DNA of 64,000 nucleotides from Ditylenchus dipsaci (lineage: Eukaryota > Nematoda > Chromadorea > Rhabditida > Anguinidae), in contig SADC01000724.1 in NCBI GenBank assembly GCA_004194705.1, positions 29,897-93,896 on the forward strand, read 5' to 3'. Shown one piece after another: positions 1-11,188 of this stretch. The position numbers and the translations under genes were made by a program. Each line of letters starts with the position of its first letter. Position 1 is the stretch's first letter. The notes beneath the pieces are model-generated. The model worked only from the letters and a program-made list of their open reading frames with translations. It had not been told where the DNA came from and did no database searches.

Positions 1-300
1 GCCAGCGCACGTTAGGACGAACTCAAACGTGTGCCCTAGACTGAGCACCAAAAGGCGCCGATTTGAAAAAACTGTAGCGAGTCACAATTTGTAGCGAGTC
101 GAATGTCAGTCCCCTAAACAGCCCTTAATCCCTTTAAAATTCAGAAGGCGCCAATTCAAATTTTGACTAAATAACCATGATATCCCCCCCTGTGGTTCGA
201 ATTTTTTTTTACTCAGATTAAAAAAAACACGCGGCTTTTTCATGAAATCGGGGTCGAGAAACACGAATATGAAGTTATCTCCTTCACCTGATCAGTCCCC
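1..300. repeat. fragments of three dispersed repeat families
   Basis: No gene is seen here. Positions 1-40 match the family with core CAGCGCGCGTTAGGACG, also seen near 21250, 37300, 39140, 51660, 53130, 54825 and 57660. Positions 72-118 carry GTAGCGAGTC units related to the TATCGAGTC repeats near 37000-37800. Positions 190-290 are an inverted copy of the repeat at 9587-9670, sharing a CGCGGCTTTTTCATG-like core. Confidence 0.5.
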
Positions 301-933
301 GTGGGGTGGGGGGGGGGATTCTATACCGCAACCAAACTATGGTCTATCATGTTTCCATTAGGGTTGGGTCATGCAATTTTTCACGGCTGGGAAAATGTCT
401 GGAATTTGACCACATGGCCGGAATTCGGCATACGGCAGAATTAGACATTGAGAGTTGTTTGCCCATCGCTAGTTTTTTTTACCAAATCCATCTAATAAAA
501 AAACCTTGATAAGAGGGTATGCATTTCGGAGGTTAGAGTTGGCTTCATCTACAATTCTTCTCAGTGGCTCCAACGCATATCTGAAGCACCATTTATGGAA
601 TTATAATGAATGGAAAGGAGTTTTCGCCAACAGCCAAATGAACTTACGGCAAAGTGTAAGTGTCAACAGTGCCGAAACGTTCAACCACATGACCCCTGAA
701 TACTTTTGGTTAAAATTGCATATTTTGTCGGATTTGGAGTTTTTTTATACAAAGTCGTTTTTTTGTCGAGTTTTCATATGAAAGTCATTTCCATTCTTGT
801 ACTACCACATTGTCAACTTAGAAAAAAAACCGCTAAAATCCGGTCAAATTTTTATTTTGGTAGCTTGTTTTCATGCAGGTTGCCCGTTTTGCCCTATGCA
901 CTTTATGAGCGCATTTTATATGGCTCAAATCGT
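301..933. other. no supported gene
   Basis: Short overlapping open frames occur (306-509, 506-781, 706-1014). They have no splice context, no family motif and strongly AT-driven composition, so they are not called as genes. Confidence 0.5.
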
Positions 934-1268
934 TTTGCCCCGCCAAATCGTAAAAATGAGTATTTCTCGGTGTTCTATGTCGTAAAAATTTTTTTTCTTT
1001 TGATCATCATGTAGCCCTGAATCTCTAGTTTCTTATAAGCTATCAACTGACCCCTTGTTGTTGAATGAAAATTTAAGAAATACCCATTTTTATGAAAGAA
1101 GAGTTGTTTCATAAAAACGGGTATTTCTCAAACTTTTCTCAACAACAAGGAGTCAGTTGATAGCTGATCAGAAACTTAAGATTCAGGACTATATAATGAT
1201 TAAAATAAAAAAATTTTACGACTCAAAAACACCGAGAAATACTCATTTTTACGATTTGGCGGGGTAAA
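934..1268. repeat. foldback (palindromic) element with shared core motif
   Basis: The left arm starting CCGCCAAATCGTAAAAATGA is mirrored by the right arm ending near 1266; the centre is close to 1100. Each arm contains the block ATGTAGCCCTGAATCT followed by a TTTCTTATAAGCTATCAACTG-type stretch, which recurs in other palindromes of the window. Confidence 0.75.
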
Positions 1269-1807
1269 AGAATAATTGGCGGGTGAAAGTACTTACAGCC
1301 ATTTTATATTGATTTGAAAAAATTGTTTAAACATCTCCTAAGTAACTTTTTTACGCTCAGAATGATATTGAAGCTATTTTCTCACACTTTCCTAAATAAA
1401 AAATCGAATTTTGGAAATTCAAGTTTTTGCCTTGGGGACCAAGACAAAACAAAATTTTTGTCAAAAAAAAAATTCTTTAAATTTGAATTTTTATGCAGGA
1501 AAGTGTCATAAAAAGGTTCTTTATCGTTTTTAGCTAATAAAAATTACTTAACAGACGTTTTAACACTATTCTCAAATTAATATAAAATGCGGGACTGTAG
1601 CCAGCTCTGCCTATTCAAAAAATTTGCGAAAAAAAATTCAGCCTACCCGTAAGAAACAAAAATCATCTAAAATAGTCGATATTTATTTTGAGACAAATAT
1701 CTAAATATGAAGTAGCCTACAGGAGTAGCAGGGAAATGGACAGCACCTTTCATAGGTTGTCTACTGACCAACTGAACAAATAAACTGAATAAAAATCAGA
1801 AAATCAA
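1269..1807. other. AT-rich spacer, nothing recognised
   Basis: This is a low-complexity A/T-rich stretch downstream (3') of the minus-strand MOLO1-like gene. The ORF at 1314-1511 is composition-driven and has no motif. Confidence 0.4.
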
Positions 1808-4800
1808 CTAGTATACAGGCTCAGGAGGTGTTTGCACGACCAGGATAAGAATGTCCTCCCCACACCAATGGCCCATCGTTCGCGAATCACGCGGGCATAG
1901 TTTGAGCGTAGAGGAAAGCAGTCTCTCTGCACACAAAACACATAAATTTATATGTCTAACAGGAGAGGCATCAAACATACGGGTTTGTAAGCACGAAATC
2001 ATGGTCGGCAGTCACCACAGTATGGTTGGAACAATGCTCATTGCTGAAACAAAAAAAAATTAACATGGACATGCAGTATATTTCCAATATTCGGCTTTTA
2101 ATCCCTTAAAAATTTCAGGTCAATCTCAAAATTTTGAGGAGCTCAACCGAAATAAAGAAATTATAGAGCTTGTGATACAGTCGAACATGTCTATAACATA
2201 CAGTCGACTCTCGATTTAAGGACACCCCCAAAAGTTCGTTCCCCAGCTGGGTCCGACACTTTTTTTAGCTCGATTTTCGAAGCTTTTTTAAAATTCTGTT
2301 TTGACAGTCTGGTCACAAATATTGCAAGGATGTCGATTTTGCCGGTCGTTTTTCAAAATCCAAAAAATTTTTTCTTCTAAAAAAGCAAACCCTCGATTTA
2401 AGGACAGGGATTTTCGAAAAAGCCTGTCCTTAAATCGAGGTTTTGCTTTTTCAGAAGAAAAAGTTTTTGGATTTTGAAAAAGGATTGGTAAAATCGACAT
2501 CCTTGCAATATTTACGACCAGACTGTCAAAACAGAATTTAAAAAAAGCTTCGAAAATCGAGCTAAAAAAAGTGTCGGACCCAGCTGGGGAACGAACTTTT
2601 GGGGTGTCCTTAAATCGAGAGTCGACTGTAACTCTATAATATAGAGTCTATATAACATACAAATTTTTTTCTGGCTCTTGCCGAATAAACGCCCCTCTAT
2701 ATAACATAAATCTATTAAATTTCTAAAAAAAATTGTTAATTTCTCTAAAAATCAGATTTATTCAGTCTATATAAGAAATTTGTTTACATTAAGGTGGTGA
2801 GGAATCAAAAATTACTATTTTCTTTCGAATCTATTTTTTTCGATGGTTGATTTTATTTTCGGGATGGCTAATTTATATAACATAACCTCTATGTAACATA
2901 AGGTTTTCGGCGGTCCCTTGAATTATGTTATATAGAGGTTCGACTGTAGTTAAGAAAGGTGGGAATTCTCTGGGCTAAGGTAGAGGCCCTTAAAGTCGAG
3001 GGTGGCCGTTCATTACACGGTGGTCGACTGATAGAGAATATTAATCTGTTGATTATTGAATTCAAGGGTCCACCAACTCGATTATACGCCATCCTAATGT
3101 CGGTCCGCACAGTCAAAATCAACCTCGGTTAACCACCACATTCCTCACTAAAAATTGAAAGGTCAAAAACGTCAAAGTTGAATTGCCGCCGGATTTTAGA
3201 CCTACTGGAGTTTATTTAGAGGCTAAATTAGGCTAAATTTCTGTAAATTGAGGATTTCGCGGTTTTTCTCTGACTGCTTTGATTGATATGTTCTGACTTT
3301 TTTTCTAGAAGTCACACGTTGGTTTCTTCTCTGATTCCTTCATTTTTATGGTTATTTGATTGAAATTCCAAGATTAGGACATTTGGTGACAGTAAAGCAG
3401 TGCTGGTAATGATTCCAATCCATTCCTCGATAGCTTTTGGCCCTAGAAGTCAGTGAACTTAGTGAAAAATAAAAAAGTGCGAACCTAGCGGGATTTCAAC
3501 CTTCGACCCTAGGCGATGCGTATATAAAGTCCCCCTCTTTAATTTTGCTTTTTTAGATGGCCTTTTCACTCTTCAGGAAATTATGGGAGAAAGAAGCAAA
3601 GCCAATAGCGGCCAGCTGGTCGACAGTTTTATAATTATTGTTTAATCTTAAAAATATTTTTTTGTAGAACCTCATTTATACGCCACTTTGCTATATAAAA
3701 AATATCGTGACCTTATCAGCCACCGACTAAATTGCTAATTATCAGCCACCTCAGTTATACGCCACCCCGTTTATACGCCACTCTAAGGTCGGTCCCCTAG
3801 GGTGGCGACTAACCGAGGTTTGACTGTAGTCAATTTCAAGCAATCCAATATAGTGAAGGCTGAAATTGAGAACACACTCTAAAATACTGATTTCCTGCAG
3901 TAAAATTATGCATCTCCCGCATGAGGTTCATTATTTTTCTCAGTAAATTTGGTGATTGGTGCAATTTAAGCCTAAAATTTGCGGGGAAAAATTTTTGCAG
4001 TCAGAATATATATTCAGTCGCCTAGAACCCAACGCCAGAGAGAAATAAGCCACCGAAAAATGTTTTTCACGTTTTTTAACTTTTGAATAAGCGATTGCAA
4101 ATGCAAACAGAATCCATTCTGGTTGACTAAATTGCTCAGAACCCCACAATCAAACATTTTGAGTCGTTTCAAACTAACTTAAACGCTGGCTTGGAGTGGT
4201 TCGAACCGGTTTGAAGTAGATTGAGGTGGTTTGGAACGGTTCAGAAGGAGATTCTGATCAATGAAGGGCATCCGACCCAAATCTCGTTTTCAAAAACGAT
4301 TCACCGAAATCAGTATTTTGGAGTGTGTTTTTAGTTACAGCCGTATAATGAAAACTAACGTCTGAGCCTCAGCTACGGCGCGTGCTGTAGGGTCCAATTC
4401 CTTCAAGAAGGCAAATCCAAATTTGTACCAACACGGTGCTTTCCTTTTGCCTCTAGTCTTTGTTTTCTGAAATAAAATAATATTTTTACAACTCATAATA
4501 ACACATTTTCACCGCATTGTCCGAAGCATTAAAAGAAGCCAAAGGGCACTGACATTTGCTTTCACCATTCTTGTAAATTTCCCGCAGCTTGTTGTCTATT
4601 ATATATACTAAAATAAAATTTTTGTTGTATTTTTAAGATTTATCTTCATATGTGAAAGAAACCTTCAGACATGCTAAAAATATTATCAGGATCACAGATC
4701 CAGCCTTCCACAAGTTTAGAGTCATGAATGCCGCAAATCCGATGGTCGGAGTAGTGTGGGTATTGACAAGCACTGAGAGTACCATGTTGGTTGGCTCTGC

Positions 4801-4837
4801 AGATGAAATCTTTACTTTTAGAACAACAAACTATGAG
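1808..4837 (-). CDS. MOLO1/TPM-domain protein, five 3' exons
   Basis: Minus-strand exons are proposed at 4796-4663 (possibly from 4837), 4607-4513, 4466-4360, 2043-1981 and 1926-1808, each with GT-AG borders. Phases match at the first four joins, for example the split codon between CAGAC|GTTAGT and the exon starting C-AAT. The conceptual product reads RICGIHDSKLVEGWICDPDN, then LREIYKNGESKCQCP, YKFGFAFLKEL, AQTM..RVIRERWAIG and CGEDILILVVQ. This is the Cys-rich CDPDN..CxCP..F.FA...RW..G.C..DIL order of nematode MOLO1 (modulator of levamisole receptor) / TPM domains. Family knowledge suggests an extracellular or membrane-anchored role near acetylcholine receptors; that function is inferred. 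The last exon needs two single-base indels to stay in frame, so it is either decaying or misread. The third intron holds several MITEs. A C-terminal membrane helix is not found. Confidence 0.62.
2178..2946. mobile_element. outer pogo/Tc-like MITE, interrupted
   Basis: The ends are CAGTCGAACATGTCTATAAC and the inverse of GTTATATAGAGGTTCGACTG, flanked by TA at 2176-2177 and 2947-2948. CAGTC termini with TA duplication fit Tc1/mariner-pogo type non-autonomous elements. A second MITE (2201-2628) is inserted near its left end. It lies in the intron between the 4360 and 2043 exons of the MOLO1-like gene. Confidence 0.75.
2201..2628. mobile_element. inner pogo/Tc-like palindromic MITE
   Basis: Nearly perfect foldback: the left end CAGTCGACTCTCGATTTAAG is mirrored at the right end, flanked by TA on both sides (2199-2200, 2629-2630). 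The centre is near 2415. Relatives lie at 56988-57157 and 60552-60800. Confidence 0.85.
3110..3826. mobile_element. pogo/Tc-like MITE, GTTATACGCCACC subfamily
   Basis: The left end resembles CAGTCAAAATCAACCTCGG; the right end is the inverse of CAGTCAAACCTCGGTTAG, followed by TA. Internal CAGTTATACGCCACC repeats occur at 3750-3790. The left end is imperfect. A sister element lies at 26390-26545. Confidence 0.55.
3386..3542 (+). repeat. copy of the SINE body found at 61440-61590
   Basis: It shares CAGTGCT..., CCCT.xAAGTCAGT, an A-rich stretch and GCGTATATAxA with 61440-61590, where a tRNA-like head precedes the body. No tRNA head is visible here. Similarity was judged by eye. Confidence 0.4.
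3871..4330. mobile_element. MITE with ~23-bp terminal inverted repeats
   Basis: The left terminus AACACACTCTAAAATACTGA is mirrored at 4306-4330. The interior is not palindromic and includes GGTGGTTTGGAACGGTT-like units. It sits in the large third intron of the MOLO1-like gene, about 30 bp from the donor at 4359. Confidence 0.65.
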
Positions 4838-6067
4838 CTAAACCCAGGGCTTCCAATTCAAAATTTCGAAATAAAAGACCTTTGGTCAAAAGTGCCATTT
4901 TATCCAGTGCTTGTTGGGCTTTCAGTGCCAAAAATAAAGATTTTGTCGTGAGATCTCAAAATTTCTAAAGATTTGAGGTCCCAAATAAAGGACAAATCTT
5001 TTAATAAAGGACATTTGGAAGCGCTGGCTAAATCCCAAAATCAGAATTTTAGGCGCTATTCGGTTTTAGCATATAGGCCAACCGGATTTCCATTAAAAAC
5101 TAGAATGCGAAACCGTATTTACGGCAGATTTCGATTCGACTGTCAAACATATTTTTCCCGTCATTGTGTTTGTGCAAAAACAGAAATTTCATAAAAAAAA
5201 TTATTATTTTTCTTTAGTTTAACTGAGTATTTCCGTTCTTTTTAATTTTTTTGTTTCCAAATCTGTCCATTTTCAAGTGAAAATTTTCACACTTGTTTGT
5301 GAAAGAAGAAATTTGTCTCTTTTGTTTCAAAATTATGGACGTAAACTAGACAAAAAAGAAGCAGCCATCTTTTCAAAAAAATGAGCGAAAAAACAATTGG
5401 GCCGTCTTTGGCTTATTTTCGACTAGACACTCAAGCATGAACTTTTTTTTGAATAATCCAAAGAGATATTTAAAGTGTAGTTCAAGGAAAGTTGAAAAAT
5501 GTTGAGATGAAATTCACCAAAAACTTAAAAAAACAAGCTGAAAATGAGAAAAAAATAAACTTTTTTCAAACGCAGCTTAAAGTTTTAAGATAAAAAGTGT
5601 TGCACTGAAAAACATACTGTTAAAAGCGTTTTCAAGTATAACAATGCTGTCTGTTTGTCGGATTTGTTGTTTTCAAAGTCTAGTATCGACACTGCTTTCA
5701 AATTGATTTTCTAACGTGTGGAATGTCTAACATGCGTTAATTTTCGGAGGGGTAGGAGGACCATCAATTTTTGGTGAACCACTCCTATTTTCACAAATAG
5801 AATATTGATGACCATATAGTAATTTTTTCGGGTAAGGTGCAAAATTTTCATGTGAAAAAAAACATGGTACCGCTTTTTTTTTTCACTGTAACGCATGGGT
5901 TAATTCGGGTGAATTTTTAGGAAGGAAAAAAAGACAATAGAGTGAATAAGGAAATTAGTTTGACATGTGATATTAACTTGTTTTCGGAAATTTACTTGAT
6001 TCCAACCACTTTATTATCATAATTATACAATATAGTTAGGTTGGACGATTCAAAATGTTGCTTGCCA
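4838..6067. other. intron / spacer, nothing recognised
   Basis: AT-rich with homopolymer runs. Plus-strand open frames at 4652-4951 and 4973-5194 are opposite to, or flank, the minus-strand MOLO1 exon and are rejected as shadows. No splice-bounded coding block was found between 4837 and 6068. Confidence 0.4.
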
Positions 6068-6413
6068 AAATTTAAAGGAGGGGGAAAACTTGGCCTCGGT
6101 GGCGCAGTGGGTAAGCGTTTCTGTTTTTTGGCCCAGAATCATACGCAGGTTCGATCCCACGTGGTGTCGTGCTACTTTTTTTGGCTTGTATGACCAATGT
6201 TTATGGGTAATTCGACTTTTTCAGTGCCAGATTCGGAATCAGCGACCCCAATTACCCGTACCCATTGGTCAAACGAGCGAAAATAAATAGCGAGCCACCA
6301 CGTGGGATTGAAACTGCGCATGATTTTGGGTCAAAAGACCACAAACGCTTACCCACTATGCCACCGAAGCAAAATTTTCAAAACTAAGTAGCTTTTCCCC
6401 TCCTTTAAATTAG
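6068..6413. repeat. palindrome with a tRNA-like sequence in each arm
   Basis: The left arm (6093-6166) has an A-box-like TGGCGCAGTGGGTAAGCG and a perfect B box GGTTCGATCCC. The right arm (6294-6370) carries the same tRNA-like unit inverted, with a decayed B box. The outer flanks TTTAAAGGAGGGG.. / ..CCCCTCCTTTAAA also pair. The T stem does not pair properly, so this is a tRNA-derived (SINE-like) foldback, not a functional tRNA gene. Confidence 0.65.
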
Positions 6414-6556
6414 GTTCTGTATTTCCAACTTTCGGTCGTTTTTTCTGTCAGCAAATCATATGAGCTAAGCAAATTTCAAAAATCAATGCGAAAATGTGTT
6501 ATTATGAGAAACCCAAAAATGATTTTCAATCCGAAACCATTTAAATAAAGCCTTAC

Positions 6557-7688
6557 CCATAAATGCAACTGTGCAATCCACTAACATCAATAGCAACAAT
6601 ATCCAAATCCATTCCAACCAAAGCATATTCTCTACCACTACTTAAGTCAATAGCCAATATGTAGTAACCACCGATTTCTAGCGACCATTTGAATAGGGTA
6701 GGCTCCTAAATTGAAAAAGGTTTTGTTAAGATTAAAAGTCAAAGCACTTCCACGCCTGCTCATTTAAGTGAGTGAACAACCAAATTTCACACAACACACT
6801 TCTCCAGACAGCCATTAAATAAAATTTCCAGCCGGTTGACCTAATGAATTGGGAGACAAGTTCTTTGGTTAAGGTCTTTAAGCTGTCAAACAAAGCTTTT
6901 AAAAACCACTCTTCTACGACTCAACATTTTGTGGGGACAGGAAATGAGGGAAAAACCAGTGGAAGAACAGAAAAAGGAAACGGTTTTATATTTTTCGGCC
7001 TAGTCTGTTCGATCAGTAGACTTTGGGAAAAGTTGAGATTAGCCAGTCTAGAATTTCACGTGGTATAAAAGAAATAACGCAATTTCTGTAACATTACCCT
7101 ATTGCTTTTATCAACCTGCCAAAAATTATGGAAATTTTAAAGCAATTTTGAGATTTTCGGTCTTCGACACAACAATTCATCATTTCTGGAATATCAACCA
7201 CCGATTCGTAGCTAATGAGAAAAGCTTTAAAATGAAGGCTAGCTTGTTTGCAGGGTGTATACTCGACTATTACCTCAGCCATCAGCCTGAGCCGGCTGAG
7301 TTGGAAAAATTTTCCTCAGCCTCAGCCGTCAGCCGGGCCTAAAATTTTAACTCAGCCATCAGCCTCAGCCGGCTGATGGCTGAGTTTAACCTCAGCCGGC
7401 TGAGGACACCACCCTGCTTGTTTGCTTCTCCAGAGGTATTAGGGTATTAGATTTTTTGGGCGTGGATATGTTTGATATTAGCTCCTAGCGCCGAGTTTTC
7501 TATATATTTGAAAGGAAATATAGCATTATAACAAAGAAATACAGCTTCTAGAACTGAAAATTCACAAAGCAAACCTTTGGATACTTAGGAATATTTTTCC
7601 CACGATCAAACAAAATCTCAGCATACATGCATGTGTGTACTTTTGATTGACCAGTTACAGAAACAAAAATTTTAGAATTCGTTGCTAT
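6557..7688 (-). CDS. two further 5' exons, probably of the MOLO1-like gene
   Basis: Two splice-bounded minus-strand blocks lie upstream of the MOLO1 exons. Exon 7688-7575 (38 codons, phase 0) follows TTGTTCTTTTAG and ends AAG|GTTTGC; it reads FVSVTGQSKVHTCMYAEILF then DRGKNIPKYPK. Exon 6705-6557 follows TTTCAATTTAG and ends GG|GTAAGG; it reads EPTLFKWSLEIGGYYILAID, then EYALVG and GLHSCIY. Its phase (two bases left over) is compatible with the next exon at 4796, so one gene is likely. The fold is not recognised; the EYALVG stretch recalls lipocalins only weakly. The intron between them contains the hAT-type MITE at 7251-7416. No ATG or signal peptide was identified, so the 5' end is missing. 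Confidence 0.45.
7251..7416. mobile_element. hAT-type MITE with 8-bp target duplication
   Basis: The ends CAGGGTG...CACCCTG are flanked on both sides by CTTGTTTG (7243-7250 and 7417-7424). The interior is CTCAGCCGGCTGAG-type inverted repeats. An 8-bp duplication with CAGGG termini is typical of hAT elements. It is intronic in the MOLO1-like gene. Confidence 0.85.
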
Positions 7689-8482
7689 CTAAAAGAACAA
7701 GCAGGATTTCAGTTTCAAAAGTGTGTGTGAGCCATAATTATGACTTGAGGGCGGAATAGCCAGTATACTAAAAACACACTTGTGTGAGCTTAAAGAAATT
7801 AGCATGTGTGTGTGTGGTTGGTCGAGACCTAATTCAAACATCACACGCGATTGTCGAAACTAATTTTGATGGGGCAACCATTTTTCGAAGCGAAAACAAT
7901 ATATAGCCCTGAAAATAGCTGCAGCACATTAATTTCCTGGATAGAGAATAGATAAGACGGGCATCAGATTAGCTAAAATCCTTTGGTCTGAGTCATTCCG
8001 CTTTTTTATATAGACTGAGTTAGTTTTCAATTTTATCCTTTCGTCTTTTTTGTGAAAATACACAAGATTTATTTTGTTGGGCAAACATTTTTTCGAAAAA
8101 ATTGCAACTCACTTGATTTTTTTTCTGCCATGAATTTTGCCAAAAAACATAGTTTATAGTCAACCAAGATTAGTTAACCATTTATTTAGCTAAATTTGAG
8201 ACTAAAAAGTCTTTTTACGGCAAATAAAGATTTGCCCTAGTTTTGCTAGATAAAAGCCTGTGTGATTCAGAGATAATATTTGGTTAAGACAAACAATTAT
8301 TGGCTGTATTCTGTTTTTAAATAGGTATATTTAAAATATCTTTGAAGAATGTATTGTTCTGTCTATTTTCGCATTTTTTTAATTGGGATTTTTTGTGATG
8401 TACTCGTGATGCACTGGATAAAATGGCGTTTTTGATAATAAATGATCAGAGCCCGTTATTAAAAAATTTCAAGATAGAGATA
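7689..8482. other. 5' flank of the MOLO1-like gene, no feature resolved
   Basis: AT-rich with GTGTGTGT runs near 7720 and 7805. A minus-strand ATG frame near 7880 could be part of a first exon but has no supporting motif. No promoter was identified. Confidence 0.3.
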
Positions 8483-8713
8483 CCATATTATCTCTATTAA
8501 ACGGCCCCTCGACATTGAGGGTTTATATCTCAGCACAGAGTGAATATTTTGTAAAGCGGTTTTTTGCATTTTCTTAACTCCCACGAGCTCTACCAATTGC
8601 ACTTTTCAGATTTTGGTTGAGCACCCGAAAAAATCGAGATCGGCGTCAAATTTTTCCGATTTCCGAGGGGTTGAAAAATAAACGGGCATGCCCGTTTAAT
8701 AGAGATAATACGG
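8483..8713. mobile_element. MITE of the TA-CCGTATT family
   Basis: The termini CCATATTATCTCTATTAAAC / inverse are flanked by TA. The interior shares AACTCCCACGAGCTCTACCA with the copy at 30636-30881. Family members also lie at 21678, 36449, 41715 and 48974. Confidence 0.8.
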
Positions 8714-9586
8714 TAAGTCTTGATATTTGGGGTGTAGCAGGAAACAGGACAGGAAAAACACAGGGTCTGCAGGACTTGCAGACCTCTTTTGCATGATTCT
8801 TGCAGGAAACAGAACTAGGTACCTTAGGAGGTTTTCTCCTAGGAGCGAAAAAATTATAAAATACCTCCAACTGTAACCTACATTTTTCATATCCGTTCTT
8901 TCTTTTTAAATTCTCTTTCAGCTACAAATGTGCGAAGTCAAAAAAAATTTCTGAGGAAGAATGTGGCACTTTTCTGCACAAAATTTCATATAAAACGCTT
9001 TTTTGTATAGACTGGTGTTTAAATGCAAAAAAATTGTGTCAAAAGTTCTCCTGCAAATGTTCAAGATTTTTGCAAGAAAGCAGCATTTGAGCTGGCAGGA
9101 AACAGGAGCAGGAAAATACCCCTCTCGCATATGGCTTTCAACTCACTTTTTGAAAAACAGACAAATTAAAAAAATTAGGTTTTGGGACTGAATCAGATTA
9201 AGAACTCCTGGTGTCTGAAATCGATCTTTTCAGAATAATCAGCCCAAATGGAGGCCCTGATCTTCTCGAAATTCCTGTGCAGAATTTCTGTACAGGATTC
9301 CTGCCGGATTCTCGTTCTATCATCAACACTAGTTCTGAAAAAACGCCACTCCTGGAGAGACCGGTTCGGTGGTGGTTTATTAGGAGCTATCTAAAGAAGA
9401 TTCCATGGCGAAGAATTTTTATCGAGGTGGCGGTACACTGGGTGTGGCGGTTTATAGGGAATCGACCGTACAGTGGACTAGGCGTGTTGGACCCAGACGC
9501 CCTCTAGCCGTGTTCCCAAAACAAGCAACTATATAGTAACTGCTAACTTGAGTATAAAATCCCGCCACACAGAGTGCTCAAGTGGC
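8714..9586. other. no supported gene; one unassigned ORF
   Basis: GCAGGAAACAGGA repeats occur at 8735-8815 and 9090-9115. A 98-codon plus ORF (9211-9507) has low-repeat composition but no family motif. Its 3' half resembles GGTGGCGGTA-type MITE sequence, so it is left unassigned. Confidence 0.3.
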
Positions 9587-9670
9587 CGAGATAACATGAT
9601 ATTCGTGTCTCTCGACCTCCATTTAATGAGAAAGCCGCGCGTTTTTCAAATTCTGAGCGAAAATGTTTTT
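9587..9670 (+). repeat. dispersed repeat, second copy of 190-290
   Basis: GATATTCGTGTCTCTCGACC and the following AAAGCCGCGCGTTTTT match the inverse of 190-290. Confidence 0.6.
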
Positions 9671-10307
9671 TGAACCATGAGGAGGGTGTAATAGTTTTTT
9701 TTTGACAAACTTGACAGAATTGTTTGAAAATGGTGCAGTTTTTATGGACACCCTTTATACGGAGAGAATAAAAGGTGCCACTAATTGTTGAGATCGCACG
9801 GACAAGAAGATCTTGAATATATTTCTGACATCTTCAAAAGCGACCGATTTAGGTCGTAAAATCGAGGAAACGTTGCAAAGGATTTCAAATCAAAGGTCTT
9901 TTCTAGGGAAGCTCACAAGGAGACGTTGAAAAATTTTCGCAGAGTTTCCATGAATCAATCTATTATTTGAGTTGTTCTAATAAAAAAATATGTGCTTAAT
10001 AAATATTTATGGATGGATAAGGAAAATGTTTTTACAATGGTGCGTAGAAATCTTAGATATGCTCATAGAATAAACGAAAACACAGGTCATATATTTTTTT
10101 TGAAAAGGCAAATGTGCCCTAAAAGGGAAATTTTGCCAATCCTGACACTCTTGCTATTTGTTGTCATTGATCGTCGGGTTAGTGTGCTGTTGTTAGATAA
10201 ATTTATGTTGTCATTTCTGTTTTTTGTTCTCAATGAATTACTGTTTTATTCTCTGTGTAGTCCGTTTGTCACTATGATGTGTTATCATATAAGTGTGCGC
10301 AATTCCA
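9671..10307. other. no recognised gene
   Basis: All three plus frames are locally open around 9790-9935, with no motif. The 109-codon ORF 9992-10321 encodes a hydrophobic, AT-driven peptide without homology I can name and is not called as a gene. Confidence 0.3.
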
Positions 10308-10952
10308 TTGGTCAGAACTGAAAAATGCCGTCATTTGACTGAAAAATAGCGTCTTTTTGAGTTTTAGAGAGAAAAGTTAAAAAGTGACAAACATCTGAAC
10401 AATTTTTTTGAAAGTAATTACACTATCAGATAGCCCTGTGACCCTAGTTTCTAACGGCGTATCATTTTTTACAATATCATGAAAAATGTAGCAGATAAAC
10501 GTTGAAGTATAAAGTAAGTCGGAAAAATTATTTGACTCGTGCTCTTACCTTTTTGTGCTACATTTTGGAAAGATGTTGCAACAAATGATAGAATAGATAA
10601 AATAGAGCAGCAGTTATGCCTAATAGCATTATAGCTTTGAAAAAAGTGGTTTACATATCAACCTCTTTGACTGAAAGAAAAAAAGACGGTTCTAGTGCAG
10701 AGTCCGTTGCCATTTTTCGCCTTGGCCCCCCCCCCCCTGTTGTTTTCTAATATGATCATGGTTATTCAGGTGATCATATTAGAAAACAACAGGGGGGACC
10801 AAGCTGTTTCTTTCAAAAAAAACAACAGGGGAGACCAAGGCAAAAAATGGCAACGGACTCTACACTAGAACCAAAAAAGACTTTATCCAGCTAAAAGACG
10901 GCACTTTTCAGTCGTAAGACGGCATTCATCAGCTTCGACCAATTTCATTGTG
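10308..10952. mobile_element. MITE (TTGGTCxxAxCTGAxxAATGCCGTC ends) with nested palindrome
   Basis: The left end ATTGGTCAGAACTGAAAAAT is mirrored near 10915-10950. A compact palindrome at about 10687-10872 is embedded: GTCCGTTGCCATTTTT / AAAAATGGCAACGGAC around a CCCCTGTTGTTTT core. A partial copy of the outer element lies at 11390-11445. Confidence 0.6.
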
Positions 10953-11188
10953 TGCGTATTTCCAACATCATTACATGATCTGTCACTAAAGTTGCAAGCC
11001 CAGACGCTCAGCATAAAAAGTCCAGATTCTTCTAAATAATTCGGCAACCATTCAGACGTGTGATTGCAACTCGATCAAATTTACAAAAAAATTTGTGAAC
11101 TATATAATCTTATTCAGTGATCCAAATTCAGGACACTTAGGGCAGCCCTGATTCAGGGCAATGATCTATTTTTAAGATGTACTTTCAA

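Noticed and set aside
4652..4951. 99-codon plus ORF as a gene
   Set aside because: The opposite strand carries the MOLO1 exon with CDPDN motif and matching splice phases, which explains the open plus frame.
6093..6166. Functional tRNA gene
   Set aside because: A and B boxes are present, but the T stem does not pair, the anticodon loop is over-long and the unit sits in a palindrome; treated as tRNA-derived.
9211..9507. 98-codon plus ORF
   Set aside because: No family motif and no confirmed splice context; its 3' half looks like GGTGGCGGTA-type repeat.
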